Shown here: positions 52,771-61,834 of the stretch, in pieces
Layout: the number at the start of each line of letters is the position of its first letter
Position numbering within the stretch: position 1 is the stretch's first letter
From: DATGMS01 sp035303945
GTDB lineage: Bacteria > Bacteroidota > Bacteroidia > Cytophagales > Cyclobacteriaceae
Assembly (NCBI GenBank): GCA_035303945.1
Contig: DATGQZ010000014.1
Location: forward strand, 8,809 to 72,808
Reading direction: 5' to 3'
Length of the DNA: 64,000 bases
Translations under genes and position numbers: made by a program
Notes under the pieces: model-generated
What the model was told of the DNA's origin: nothing
Seen by the model: only the letters and a program-made list of their open reading frames with translations
Databases searched by the model: none

Positions 52771-53388
52771 CTATTTGCCAATCAAGAAAACATACGCTGC
52801 TGTCAGCAAATAAAAACAAAAAAAGGGGATAGAGGAATGGTAATCTTTGAGCCTTTCTCTCAATCTTTTAAGTGCTTTGACTAATTGCTTATCTACTGTA
52901 TTTACAGAAATGTCCAGTTTTTCGGCAATCTCTTTAAACGAAAGATTCTCGTGGCGCCGGAGTGTATAGACTTTCCTGCATTTTTCAGGAAGATTTTCTA
53001 TTTCTCGTTGGTAAGCATCATGTAGATCATTGAACAAAACACTTTCTTGGACCGTTTCGCTAAATGGTGGTTCGCGCTGAACAATAGCCTCCATGTAGTT
53101 TTCCCGGATGATGTTTCTTCTAATGCAGTTATAAACTTTATACCTTAGCGCAGTAGCGATGTAGGTAGAAAAAGAATGGGTCAGATGGATTTTTTGCCGA
53201 TTGATCCATAGGTTTATAAAAAGCTCCTGAACAATTTCTTCCGCCTCTTCTTTGCATTTCAGCCGTTTGTAAGCCTGATCCAACAACAAGGGCCAGTATT
53301 TCCTATACAGGCAGTCAAAAGCATCTTTGTCTCCTTTTTTTATCAAATAGAATAGCTTGGCATCGGTGTAGGCAGAAATCAACTTCAT
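52771..53388 (-). CDS. ECF RNA polymerase sigma-70 factor (FecI-like)
   Basis: 205 residues. Region 2 (FDCLYRKYWPLLLDQAY, then EAEEIVQELFINLW) and region 4 (LPEKCRKVYTLRRHENLSFK, EKLDISVNTVDKQL helix-turn-helix) are complete. Region 3 is absent, as usual for ECF factors. The last 20 residues (SIPFFCFYLLTAAYVFL) are strongly hydrophobic, so the protein may be tethered to the membrane. First gene of the minus-strand uptake operon; it would drive it when FecR releases it. Confidence 0.93.
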   Translation of the reverse strand: MKLISAYTDAKLFYLIKKGDKDAFDCLYRKYWPLLLDQAYKRLKCKEEAEEIVQELFINLWINRQKIHLTHSFSTYIATALRYKVYNCIRRNIIRENYMEAIVQREPPFSETVQESVLFNDLHDAYQREIENLPEKCRKVYTLRRHENLSFKEIAEKLDISVNTVDKQLVKALKRLRERLKDYHSSIPFFCFYLLTAAYVFLIGK

Positions 53389-54066
53389 GATTTAATTCAT
53401 GGGATAAAATCGATTTAATGATACAAAGTATTTTCATCAAAAGAAAATATAAGACTTAATTCTAAATTTTGACCTTTTATAAGAAAATAAAGGGTATTTG
53501 TACATTTATAGACGTTAACCCTGTTTTGCTACTTTACGCTTTCCGGAAAACTGTGTATGGAAAATATGGCTTCTTCTTCATCCAATTAAATGCGTCAAGG
53601 ATTGCTCTGTCGGCGTATCTACACCGTCGGGCTGAATAAATTTTCCAATCAACAAATAGAATTCTCCCGACGATTTGCATGTTTATGATTAGACCTTAAG
53701 GAAAAAGCAGTACCCACGGGCTTTTGCCTCCCACTTCTGACGGCAAAAGAACAGTAATTCTTCCACCATAAAACACGAGTCAAAAAGCCTTTCTTCAACA
53801 GTCATCGATCACTAGAATTGGGGTGCACCTTAAGTACCTTTACCCCGCCTGACTTCTTCTGCTTGTTTGCGTTACAACCGCTAGCTCCACCACCCTCCTC
53901 TTCTAAAAATATATTTATAATTCACGACAAGTTGCTTCCATATTTCAAGTATTTTAGCTAACTAGATAAGGATCATTCTCTTGGAGGTAGTGAAAGACGC
54001 TATTCCTATCAGTTTGCTGGTGTAATGGAAGACATTGTTATCGGATGAATACTTTAATATTATATT
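53389..54066. other. Large intergenic region, no gene recognised
   Basis: About 680 bases between the divergent sigma-factor and PqaA-like genes. All frames are interrupted and I recognise no protein, RNA or repeat. The AT-rich end near 53400-53520 probably contains the sigma gene's promoter. The rest may be decayed sequence. Confidence 0.45.
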
Positions 54067-55461
54067 ATGATTCACTTCAACATGAAAGACAGCAAAATTA
54101 GTCGACTCGTCCTCGGATGGTTTTTTGTCTGCAATTTGTGCTTAAGTGCTGTTGGCCAACATCAACCTTCGCCCGAGACGGAGGAGGTGTCTCCAACGAA
54201 CGCTTTAGCACATTATATCCACATGGAGGATGATGCATACCAATGGGAGCTAAAAGAGTCAGCTGTCTCGGGCAAATCCACCATCTACCAGCTGCTTCTC
54301 ACCTCCCAAGTGTGGCGTGATCATCTATGGAGGCATCAGCTAACGGTAATCGTGCCTAGGGAGATCGACCATGACGGAGCAATGTTGTTCATATCAGGTG
54401 GATCCAATAAGGATGAACAGCCCAACTGGAATACACAAGACAGAATGTGGCCAGCATTAGCAAATGTAGCGGAAAAGAATAGAGCCATCATCTCCATCCT
54501 GAAACAGACTCCCAATCAGCCACTTTATGGGGGGAAAACCGAGGACAAATTAATATCTTACACCTTTCATAACTTCCAAAACGACAAAGACTATACCTGG
54601 CCGCTGCTTTTTCCCATGGTTAAGAGTGCGTTAAAGGCGATGGACGCCATACAGGAGTTTGCAGCTCAGCAGCTCAACCACCAGGTGAATCGCTTTATCG
54701 TTTCAGGAGCTTCCAAACGAGGTTGGACCACCTGGCTTGCTGCAGCGACAGGTGATCCTAGGATTAAAGCCATAGCACCAATGGTCATTGATGTACTCAA
54801 CATGCCTGTCAATTTACAGTACCAAGTAGACAGTTATGGGGCGTACAGTGAGCAAATCCAAGACTATGTCAATCTCGGAATAGTCCAAAGTATAGCTACA
54901 GAAGAGGGGAAGGCATTGACTACAATGATTGATCCTTATTCCTATAGACCACTGCTAACCGCCCCTAAAATGATTTTTATTGGCACTAATGACGAATATT
55001 GGACCGTTGATGCCGTCAAACATTATTATTATGATCTCCCCGGGAAAAAAATGATCCACTATGTGCCGAATGTTGGGCACGACCTGGGTGGAGGTAAGCA
55101 GGCTCTCGCTGCATTAAGTGCTTTTTTTGGGACTACCCTAACTGGAGAAAATTACCCAACCCTCTCATGGGAGACAGAGAAAGCGGAGGGGACTACGCTT
55201 TTCACCTTTAGTTTAGAGGATCCCAATATTGTCAAAGCAGAAATGTGGGCAGCCAGCTCAGTAGATCGCGATTTTCGGGATGAAAAATGGAAAAGCAGCA
55301 ATCTGGGTAAGGCTGACTCTAAGAAAATTATGTTAGAGGAAAGCCACCCCCAAGCAGGTTATAAAGCATTTTATATAGATGTTACCTATAGAGCGCCCTA
55401 CGGTGGCACCTATACCGTAAGCTCGAGGATTTTTCTGCTCGGGGAGGAAGGCCTTCTCTAA
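54067..55461 (+). CDS. PhoPQ-activated pathogenicity-related protein (PqaA-like hydrolase)
   Basis: 464 residues (449 if the ATG at 54082, MKDSK, is used, which gives a neater signal peptide). The signal is followed by the PhoPQ-activated protein fold, an alpha/beta hydrolase: VSGASKRGWTTW nucleophile elbow with Ser216, IGTNDEYWTVDA holding the acid, and YVPNVGHDLGG holding the histidine. Members are exported, with peptidase-, esterase- or glucuronoyl-esterase-like ideas in the literature; none is proven for this branch. It sits beside the sugar-uptake locus. The frame stays open for 33 codons after the stop. Confidence 0.85.
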   Translation: MIHFNMKDSKISRLVLGWFFVCNLCLSAVGQHQPSPETEEVSPTNALAHYIHMEDDAYQWELKESAVSGKSTIYQLLLTSQVWRDHLWRHQLTVIVPREIDHDGAMLFISGGSNKDEQPNWNTQDRMWPALANVAEKNRAIISILKQTPNQPLYGGKTEDKLISYTFHNFQNDKDYTWPLLFPMVKSALKAMDAIQEFAAQQLNHQVNRFIVSGASKRGWTTWLAAATGDPRIKAIAPMVIDVLNMPVNLQYQVDSYGAYSEQIQDYVNLGIVQSIATEEGKALTTMIDPYSYRPLLTAPKMIFIGTNDEYWTVDAVKHYYYDLPGKKMIHYVPNVGHDLGGGKQALAALSAFFGTTLTGENYPTLSWETEKAEGTTLFTFSLEDPNIVKAEMWAASSVDRDFRDEKWKSSNLGKADSKKIMLEESHPQAGYKAFYIDVTYRAPYGGTYTVSSRIFLLGEEGLL

Positions 55462-55705
55462 TTTACGTCAAATGAGCCGGTCACTATTAATGTAAAAGAG
55501 TTTAATTCAACCATAGCGATGCGCTTGGCGTGGATTGGTCCTGACAGGTCAAATTTTCTTTAAAAATTAATTTATTGATCATGAGCATCTAATGCTTTAT
55601 CCGCGGAGACAGTGCATCTTTTTTTGGTGTGTGATTTGGAAAAAATTAAACATCCTATTATGTTTGCATCACGTTAACCCAACGGGGTTAGATGAAAAGA
55701 AAAAT

Positions 55706-55779
55706 TCCTCCTTAGCTCAGCAGGTTAGAGCATCTGACTGTTAATCAGAGGGTCCTTGGTTCGAGCCCAAGAGGAGGAG
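55706..55779 (+). tRNA. tRNA-Asn (anticodon GTT)
   Basis: A full cloverleaf: acceptor stem TCCTCCT/AGGAGGA with G as discriminator base, D arm from GCTC to GAGC, anticodon stem TCTGA/TCAGA around loop CTGTTAA with GTT at 55740-55742, T arm CTTGG/CCAAG with loop TTCGAGC. CCA is not encoded. A terminator-like hairpin follows. tRNA genes are common insertion points, and the genome is degraded right behind this one. Confidence 0.95.
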
Positions 55780-55789
55780 CTGATAATCA

Positions 55790-55823
55790 GCCACTTACGA
55801 AGCAATTTGTAAGTGGCCTTTTT
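55790..55823 (+). terminator. Terminator of the tRNA-Asn gene
   Basis: 9-bp perfect stem GCCACTTAC/GTAAGTGGC with a 10-base loop followed by CTTTTTT. Confidence 0.85.
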
Positions 55824-56463
55824 TATTTGCATACTATTTGCATACTTTTCGAGACGTTTTCGTCCGTTTCTTGCAACAGATTTTTTTTACGTTTAAATCA
55901 TTTTTTCAATTAGAGAAATAACGGATTACACCAAAAGATAGACAAATGGTATTTGAGGGGCAGCGAATATCTTCATCGCCAAGAAGAATCTGATTCACTT
56001 CTGGGATCTTCTGGTTGACCAGAACCAAAATGAGAGGCTAGAAAAGGTAGGGTATATGGGATTTACCTATTTGAATTTGGCTGTTTCGCTTCTTCTATCT
56101 GTTGATTATGTTGATTTGTTGCAGATCCCACAAAATGGCTAGAGACAGGCTCGTATGAGCTTCTATGATTGCAACATATTCCGCCACTTTCAACATTTAC
56201 TGTTTTTAGAGCATGACAAAATAACACCAAAGAAAAAAAGAGAGGACATCAGCCAGTTGGGAATTTCGAAATGCCGTTGTCAGGCATGTGTGATTCAATA
56301 AAAAAATCACAATCCGATTTAAGGTCAATACCGGGTCCGTCGAAGTTCTCCTTGAAAAAAGTTAATACCGGTTTCTACGGGCCCCTTCCCAATCCCCCAT
56401 CAAGTCTTCCATTGCTTGTTCTCTTTCCCTTCTATCCTGCTTTGTTCCTCCAGAAGGCGTTAG
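55824..56463. other. Non-coding or eroded sequence after tRNA-Asn
   Basis: About 640 bases. Two copies of TTTGCATAC lie at the start (near 55836-55860). Short open stretches exist (for instance a hydrophobic one near 56030-56140) but I recognise no protein. Interpreted as decayed island sequence. Confidence 0.4.
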
Positions 56464-57129
56464 GGACCATATCAGAAGGAACCAGGAGCCAAAAACGACG
56501 GCAAAGGCCGGACACGGATTAGCCGCCCCCATTGCGCCGATAAAGGCAAAGGTGCTGACAATACTAGCGGGGATTATTTTGAGCCTAAAAAAGCGTCTAA
56601 AACAATGGAGTTGGATATTCTTCATGAATCGGAGCAGATCAGACATCCGGCTTTGATAAAATACATCCATTCCAGGGGATTGGAACCTCAGCATTTTTCG
56701 GATATCGCAAAAGAGATCCATTGGGCTAAAGGAGAAAGAAGTTTTTTCGGTCTAGGCGTTTTAAATGACAACGGAGGCTATTCCATCCGGTCGGGTGTTT
56801 TTAAATTCAACATAGGACCAAATACCGTTTCCACTATCCAAATCGGAAACAAGCCGGCGGGAAATAAGATTTTTGAAGGTGGATTTGATTCGGCCAGCTA
56901 TAGAAAAATTGACCCTTCCGCCAGTTACCACGCTATTTTGCTAAATGGCTTGGCCAATCTTACCCATTTATATATGGAAGATACTGGGAGCCGTGCCTCA
57001 AAATTAGATTATCCGGTCGAGCTTTACCTGGACAATGACAGGGCAGGGGATACAAAGACCGCTCAAGCCAAAAAGGTAATAAAAGTGTCTGAAGATAAGA
57101 GAGGGCTGTACGGAACTTCCAGGATTTAA
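56464..57129 (+). pseudogene. Truncated toprim-domain primase of a mobile element
   Basis: The open frame runs from behind a TAG at 56461; the first ATG is at 56605. From about the ATG the product matches the toprim protein of Bacteroidetes conjugative or mobilisable elements: IRHPALIKYIHSRGL, then IHWAKGERSFFGLG with NDNGGYSIR, followed by the toprim acid motifs FEGGFD (Glu) and DNDRAGDTK (Asp-x-Asp). The N-terminal CHC2 zinc finger (around 90 residues) is missing, and the residues before the ATG (rich in Lys/Gly) do not supply it. The C-terminus is short as well. So this is a decapitated remnant, probably without primase activity. Confidence 0.65.
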
Positions 57130-57298
57130 ATGATTACCTTGTCTCAGGCGCGACAAGGAAGCCGGGGAGATAGTGGGTTAATTTTTAGCGACCGGGTTCG
57201 TTGCCTCTTTCTTCTTTTGGTGTTTTTCCTCTATTCCTCATTTCCTCGATGACGTTCAGAAAATAAATAGCTGTCTAAAGACCTACACCGTCAGATAG
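57130..57298. other. Spacer before the repeat array
   Basis: About 170 bases, no gene or RNA recognised. Confidence 0.4.
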
Positions 57299-57610
57299 CA
57301 CTATATGTATCGCTGAATATCTGGGCTACTAGGGTGCTATGTATATGGATCTACTGATACCCCTAGATTCTAACTTCTTAATTCCAGATAATCCGGATAT
57401 CCAGTCACATAAATATGGGAATATGCGATTGCCTAAATACCTAACTGCCTGGAAATTGGGATACCTAGATACCTGAGTACCTGAATACCTAGATATCTGG
57501 CTACTTACATATCAAGATATCTGAATTTTAAAAATCCGAGCTAACGGATCCCCGGATACTTAGGCATCCGGCTCTTTTATCTTTCCTGAGATCCGGGTAT
57601 CCAGTGGCTT
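57299..57610. repeat. Degenerate direct-repeat array with an 8-bp period
   Basis: Cut into 8-base units, the sequence keeps one phase: GAATATCT (57315), GGATATCC (57395), AAATACCT (57435), GGATACCT (57459), AGATACCT (57467), GAGTACCT (57475), GAATACCT (57483), AGATATCT (57491 and 57515). Consensus is RRATAYCT. The core 57395-57522 (16 units) is strongest, the flanks (about 39 units overall) are weaker and on the right partly shift by one base. AGATATCT is itself a palindrome. No reading frame of note crosses it. Form resembles arrays of short sites bound by ribbon-helix-helix partition proteins or replication iterons. Confidence 0.6.
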
Positions 57611-57859
57611 GTTCTGGCTGACGACAAAGCCATTCGTGAATCAGAATCTTTTTACCGCCACTCCGATTAAAGGATTAATCTGGTCATAAAGGAAAAATTA
57701 TAGGTTGCGCGGGTCTTGCAAGTTGTGTGTTTGTAATACAAAACCTCCCGGTTTTTCCTTACCAACACCTACTTGCCTTCACGGATCTTCCCCAGAAGAT
57801 CCCTTGAAGGAATTGAGAACATTCGCAACTCATTTTCTTTTTTTAGATCTATTTTTTAA
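57611..57859. other. Spacer, no gene recognised
   Basis: About 250 bases between the repeat array and the RHS fragment. I see no open frame that looks real. Confidence 0.4.
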
Positions 57860-58236
57860 AATTGAATGAATAGATTGTCCGGCAAAACAGGGATGAGACC
57901 ATTACCGCCGAGCGTCCCCACCGCTATTTTGATGACCCGAAAATTGGGCGGAGATCGTCGCTTCCTGTGTGGCCGAGAACCAGATCAAGGCCGTGGCGCT
58001 GAAGGACCTGGCAAAGGAAAAGCTGATGGAAAGCTGGCTGCAGGAATACTATGCGGAATTCGACCTGAGCTGTCTGGACGATATCAACGAGAAGTTCAGC
58101 TATACCTACACGCCGAAGTAGTACCACTATACGCTGTACTACTATGACCAGGCGGGGAGCCTGGTACAGACCGTGCCGCCCAAAGGGGTACAGCCTATGG
58201 GCGAACCTCCCGAAAGGTTGGAAGCACCGAAATGGT
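57860..58236 (+). pseudogene. Fragment of an RHS-repeat-type protein
   Basis: A translated piece gives HRYFDDP, then in another frame (a base missing near 57938) NWAEIVASCVAENQIKAVAL, LQEYYAEFDLSCLDDINEKF, an in-frame TAG at 58119, and YHYTLYYYDQAGSLVQTVPP with KGV. This is a conserved stretch of the large RHS/DUF6443 proteins of Bacteroidota, placed before their YD repeats. One frameshift, one nonsense codon and loss of everything else show it is dead. The bases are more GC-rich than the neighbourhood, which fits foreign DNA. Confidence 0.7.
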
Positions 58237-58331
58237 AGATAGGGCAGGGATAGACATAAGGATATTATCTTATAGGGGCAACGGAAGGCCCAAAACCGGA
58301 ACCTAAACAGGAATGGTACGGCCTGAGAAGG

Positions 58332-58596
58332 GCTCCATTAATTGCGTTGACCAAAGCCTACGCCGTTGAATGGCGAGATTACAGGATCAAGGTAAATGTG
58401 ATTAGCCCGGGCCAGATCAAAACCCACTTCGGTAAACCTTATGGTCCAACAACAATTTGGTGGTTACATAAAAAGATGCCCCATTAAAAGGATGTGTGAA
58501 AATCGGAAGATAGGAGCCACCGCTCTGTTCCTGGCTCCACCCGCTGGCACTTATACCACCGGTTCAGTCAAGGCAGTCGATGGTGGTGACGATGTA
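58332..58596 (+). pseudogene. C-terminal fragment of a short-chain dehydrogenase (SDR)
   Basis: Translation gives APLIALTKAYAVEW followed by YRIKVNVISPGQIKTHF, the classic end of the SDR active-site helix and following strand, and after a frameshift near 58480 the end IGATALFLAPPAGTYTTGSV plus AVDGGDDV. The Rossmann half with cofactor-binding GxxxGxG and the catalytic Tyr-Lys are missing. It abuts the RHS fragment. Confidence 0.65.
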
Positions 58597-58669
58597 ATAC
58601 CTAGGGAAATATTTACTGACTCTTTGCTGTATGCGTTCTACTTCAATTCCATTTCAACTTCGGATTAGG

Positions 58670-59071
58670 CTACAATTTCTCTATCACTTCCATTAATATA
58701 TCCTTAGTAATGGGTTTGATAATATAATCCGTCACCTCATTATTGGATTCCGCCCTGGAAATATCATCGGGTGAAATAGATGAGGAGCAGATATAAACAG
58801 TAATGCTTTTTTGGATCTTGGGGATAATTTTGCTGAATTCTTCCAAAAACTGCCACCCATCCATAATCGGCATGTTAAGATCTAAAAAAATGATTTCGGG
58901 TAATGCCGGCGCATTGTCTTTATTATGGTCCAAAAAATCTAAAGCATCCAGCCCGTTATTGAAGACCTCTATATGTTCCACAAGCCCGGTTTGCCTGATC
59001 GTTCTTTTGGTTAAATAAACAAAAATTTCATCGTCATCAATAATTGTAAGAATTTTAATGCCTTTCATCAT
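58670..59071 (-). CDS. Single-domain response regulator (Rcp1/CheY-like)
   Basis: 133 residues from ATG 59071 (or 59068). Receiver residues intact: acidic triplet IIDDDE, Asp64 in IFLDLNMP, Ser in ICSSSI, Lys119 in IIKPI. It has no output domain. The nearest gene of matching function is the PAS-kinase at 59605 on the other strand, about 530 bases away and divergent, typical of such pairs. It is one of only two intact genes in the decayed region. Confidence 0.9.
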   Translation of the reverse strand: MMKGIKILTIIDDDEIFVYLTKRTIRQTGLVEHIEVFNNGLDALDFLDHNKDNAPALPEIIFLDLNMPIMDGWQFLEEFSKIIPKIQKSITVYICSSSISPDDISRAESNNEVTDYIIKPITKDILMEVIEKL

Positions 59072-59604
59072 TTGTCTGTAGTCTCTCAGAAATATTCTGT
59101 CCGCTCTTGCACAATTTCCCTGGACCATGCAAAGTTACCGGATTTCTTAATGGGAAGTATTTAAAAATATTGCCGATCCATCCTGCTTAGTTTGCTCTAA
59201 TTAGTTGCTTTCTCTTTGGAGAATGGCAACAAATATTAATTGTTATACTGTAAGTTTTCAAAATCTTAATTTTTATAAAATTAATATAAATATTCCAATA
59301 TTAAAAATAACTCTGTCGGAGGATTCGAACATCTGGTAGAACAATGTCAGCCATTTCAAAAAGTTCAGCGTGTTTTATTGACTACCAGTATACGTTTTTC
59401 GGCATTAGATAGAAAATCGATCAAAAATAGAAAAACTAATTTTTTTTGCATAAATTCCCACAGGAAAGCCAATTAATGGTAACTGATCCTCAATTTGTCA
59501 CCAGAATGGCTTGAAATATGCAGGTTCACAAATTTTGGAAATTACCATAGTCATGAAAAGGAGACGACGCTAAACATCTCCAATGTTTTACTTAAACTTC
59601 AATA
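59072..59604. other. Divergent intergenic region between response regulator and kinase
   Basis: About 530 AT-rich bases with no gene seen. At about 59317-59332 there is GGAGGATTCGAAC, resembling a reversed tRNA T-arm, but it does not fold into a tRNA and does not match the tRNA-Asn end. Confidence 0.4.
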
Positions 59605-60714
59605 ATGGATCCATTAGATTTATTGTCACCAATTGAATCTTCCTTGTTTTTTAAAAAAATGTTCCATAACGCAGGATTGACTTCAATATTGGTTTTGGAT
59701 TTGAAGGGCAATATCATTGATGTGAACAGCGGGTTTTTAAAAACCTTTGGATATTCCAAAGACTCCGTGATCGGGAAGAATTTTTCAATGTTGTTTACCG
59801 AAGAAGATAAACTGAAACAGCTTCCTGAAAATGAACTTGAAGAAACCATAGAGACCGGTTCCTCCAATGATGAAAACTACCTTTTGAAAGGAGATGGTTT
59901 TCCGACGTGGGTCCATGGCGAAAGTATTCTCACCGAAGTGACTAAGGAGAAGCAGTATATCATAAAAATCGTACACGATATCCATACCCAAAAACTTTTG
60001 GAAGAGGAATTGGTGAAGAAAAACGAAGAACAGGATGAAATCATCAAAGACCATAGCTTGTTCATCCATACCGCTTCCCATGATCTGAGATCTCCAATAT
60101 CAAACATAACAGGACTGGTAAACAGCCTTAAGGAAAGCCATGACGATCCTAAAGAATTGGAGCTGATTATCAAAATGCTCGATCAATCAGTGGAAAGGCT
60201 GAAAAACAGATTAAATGAACTGGCAGCTGTCGGTAAGGAGCGGGAAGAGGCGACAGAGGTGGAATTCCATAAAGCGCTCAATGATGTGTTACTGGATCTT
60301 AAAGAAGAAATCAAAGATTCAGAGGCGGAAATAACTTCCGATTATTCAAAGGCACCAATTATAAATTTCCCAAGGAAGAACCTTAAAAGCATCCTTCAGA
60401 ACCTGATTTCCAATTCAGTAAAGTTCAGATCCCCTCACCGTAAACCAAAAATTCTGATTGATACTGAGAAAAGCGGGGATGGGTGTATTGTACTAAGGGT
60501 CAGCGACAACGGGCTGGGAATCCAAGAAAAAGACCGGGAGAAAATTTTCCGTATGTATCACAGGCTGAACCCAGGTATCCAGGGAACCGGGGTTGGTATG
60601 ACAATAATCAAAAGAGTGGTGGAGAATTCAGGGGGTAAAATTGAACTGGAAAGCAAAATAGGGGAAGGCTCTACCTTTAAGATTTTTTTGCCGTCTTCTA
60701 ATCCTTTTCGGTAG
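59605..60714 (+). CDS. PAS-domain sensor histidine kinase
   Basis: 369 residues, cytosolic. A PAS domain (about 20-130; LTSILVLDLKGNIIDVNSGF, FGYSKDSVIGKN), a short coiled coil, HisKA with His159 (TASHDLRSPISN) and an HATPase domain with N box LQNLISNSVKF, G1 box VSDNGLGI and a GTGVGMTI G2 box. Complete and without defects. Partner: the divergent response regulator at 58670. It ends where a broken aldo/keto reductase gene on the other strand ends. Confidence 0.92.
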   Translation: MDPLDLLSPIESSLFFKKMFHNAGLTSILVLDLKGNIIDVNSGFLKTFGYSKDSVIGKNFSMLFTEEDKLKQLPENELEETIETGSSNDENYLLKGDGFPTWVHGESILTEVTKEKQYIIKIVHDIHTQKLLEEELVKKNEEQDEIIKDHSLFIHTASHDLRSPISNITGLVNSLKESHDDPKELELIIKMLDQSVERLKNRLNELAAVGKEREEATEVEFHKALNDVLLDLKEEIKDSEAEITSDYSKAPIINFPRKNLKSILQNLISNSVKFRSPHRKPKILIDTEKSGDGCIVLRVSDNGLGIQEKDREKIFRMYHRLNPGIQGTGVGMTIIKRVVENSGGKIELESKIGEGSTFKIFLPSSNPFR

Positions 60715-61185
60715 AGCTCTCTTTCCCATTGGGTCAGCCATTTGACCAAATGGGATCCCCATGTCAAAAAAGGAGCTTTTCTTTTGATCCAGCGTTTCTA
60801 TTAGCTTAAAATCTTCAGCACTGAGTTCAAAATCGAAAATATTATTCATGGACATTTCCGTAGGGCTGGTGGATCAGATAAAGATCCAGATATCTACGCT
60901 GGAGTTTTTTCAGGGACTTCATCACGGCAGCTTTGGTCTTCTCAAATCCTGTGTCCTCAATCCAAAGCTTGGTGGTGATAAACAAATCCTCCCGCAAAAC
61001 CCCGCTGTTTTTGATCGCTTTCCCTACTGCTTCTTCGTTTTTGTAAGAAGCGGCAGTATCAATCGATAGCCGACTTCGATGGCATCAATTACACTTCTTT
61101 CACATTCTGCCTGATCGGCTATCTGAAAAACGCCAAAACCCAGGATAGGCATCTCTACGCCGTTATTTAGTTGGATAGTTTGCAT
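60712..61185 (-). pseudogene. Aldo/keto reductase, frameshifted and internally deleted
   Basis: From ATG 61185 the frame reads MQTIQLNNGVEMPILGFGVF and reaches GYR, where bases are missing before IDTAASY (about 61065); the next part, SYKNEEAVGKAIKNSGVL to LYLIHQPYGN, is in another frame. Then comes a junction near 60845 straight to the C-terminal part NIFDFELSAEDFKLIETLDQ, lacking some 120 residues that include much of the barrel, and a further frameshift (FF.../VKWLTQWEREL). The catalytic tetrad cannot be complete. It was probably one of a small redox gene group with the neighbouring flavodoxin and SDR fragments. Confidence 0.75.
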
Positions 61186-61202
61186 AATTGTATTGTGTTT
61201 TT

Positions 61203-61821
61203 CTATTTATTGGAATTTGTTGGAACAATATTTATCTCCTCCAGCCAATCGCTTACTTCTTGCCGTACTTCTACTTCTTTTTCTCCCTCCATGACAAATA
61301 AAACCCCGTCCCGCTCAATACCGCCTCTGGTAGAAAATCCTTTTGGAATCTCACTGTCAGTGCAAAGTTCTACCACGGTGGCAAAGCTGCTTCCGATGCC
61401 GTAGCCTGCGTTGGTATTGAAAGGAATGACGGTTTTGCCACTGAGGTCATTTTCGCTAAGGAAAGATTTCATGGGTGGTGGGAGCTGCATACCCCAAGTC
61501 GGAAATCCTACAAATATCAGCTCGTATTGACCGAGATTTTCGATTTGGGTTTTTAAGGGAGGCAAAAATCCTGTTTCATTTTCCTTTGCCACTTGGGCGA
61601 CAATGGCTGTATAATCCTCAGGATAAGGGGTCTGTAGTTCCAGGTTTACCAGCGTCCCGCCTACTTTATCCTGAATCATCTACGTAACTGCCTTGGTGTT
61701 TTTGGTCCGGATCGGGTAGACAATCAGGATTTTGTCCGAATTTTCTTCTTTCGGATCAGTGCTAGATTCAGACTGGGTTCGGCCGATACAACCCAGTGGG
61801 CCAAAAAGGTAAATGAAAAAG
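61203..61821 (-). pseudogene. Flavodoxin-like lipoprotein, interrupted by a stop codon
   Basis: The upstream part reads FFIYLFGPLGC, a lipoprotein signal, then DKILIVYPIRTKNTKAV, the start of a flavodoxin fold, and hits TAG at 61680-61682. The frame then goes on from an ATG at 61679 with MIQDKVGGTLVNLELQ, ELIFVGFPTWGMQLPPPM (FMN-binding loop) and a normal end. So one nonsense mutation splits an otherwise good gene. No in-frame start is obvious for the first part; it abuts the chimeric ORF at 61835. A 158-residue product from the internal ATG would lack the phosphate-binding loop. Confidence 0.7.
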
Positions 61822-61834
61822 ATCAAAAGCTTAC

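Noticed and set aside
53389..54066. A hidden gene or RNA in the gap before the PqaA-like gene
   Set aside because: All frames are closed by stops and no structured RNA pattern is evident.
56271..56522. 83-codon frame in the eroded region
   Set aside because: Proline/serine-rich random-looking translation, no signal or family features.
56362..56721. Minus-strand 119-codon frame with a hydrophobic segment
   Set aside because: It lies opposite the toprim reading frame, has no recognisable family and no clear start context; treated as a shadow.
57291..57620. CRISPR array
   Set aside because: Units are 8 bases without spacers and without cas genes; the pattern is a short-period repeat instead.
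59310..59340. GGAGGATTCGAAC as a possible attachment site or tRNA fragment
   Set aside because: The reversed sequence has a T-loop-like TTCGAAT, but the flanking bases do not pair and it does not match the 3' end of tRNA-Asn.
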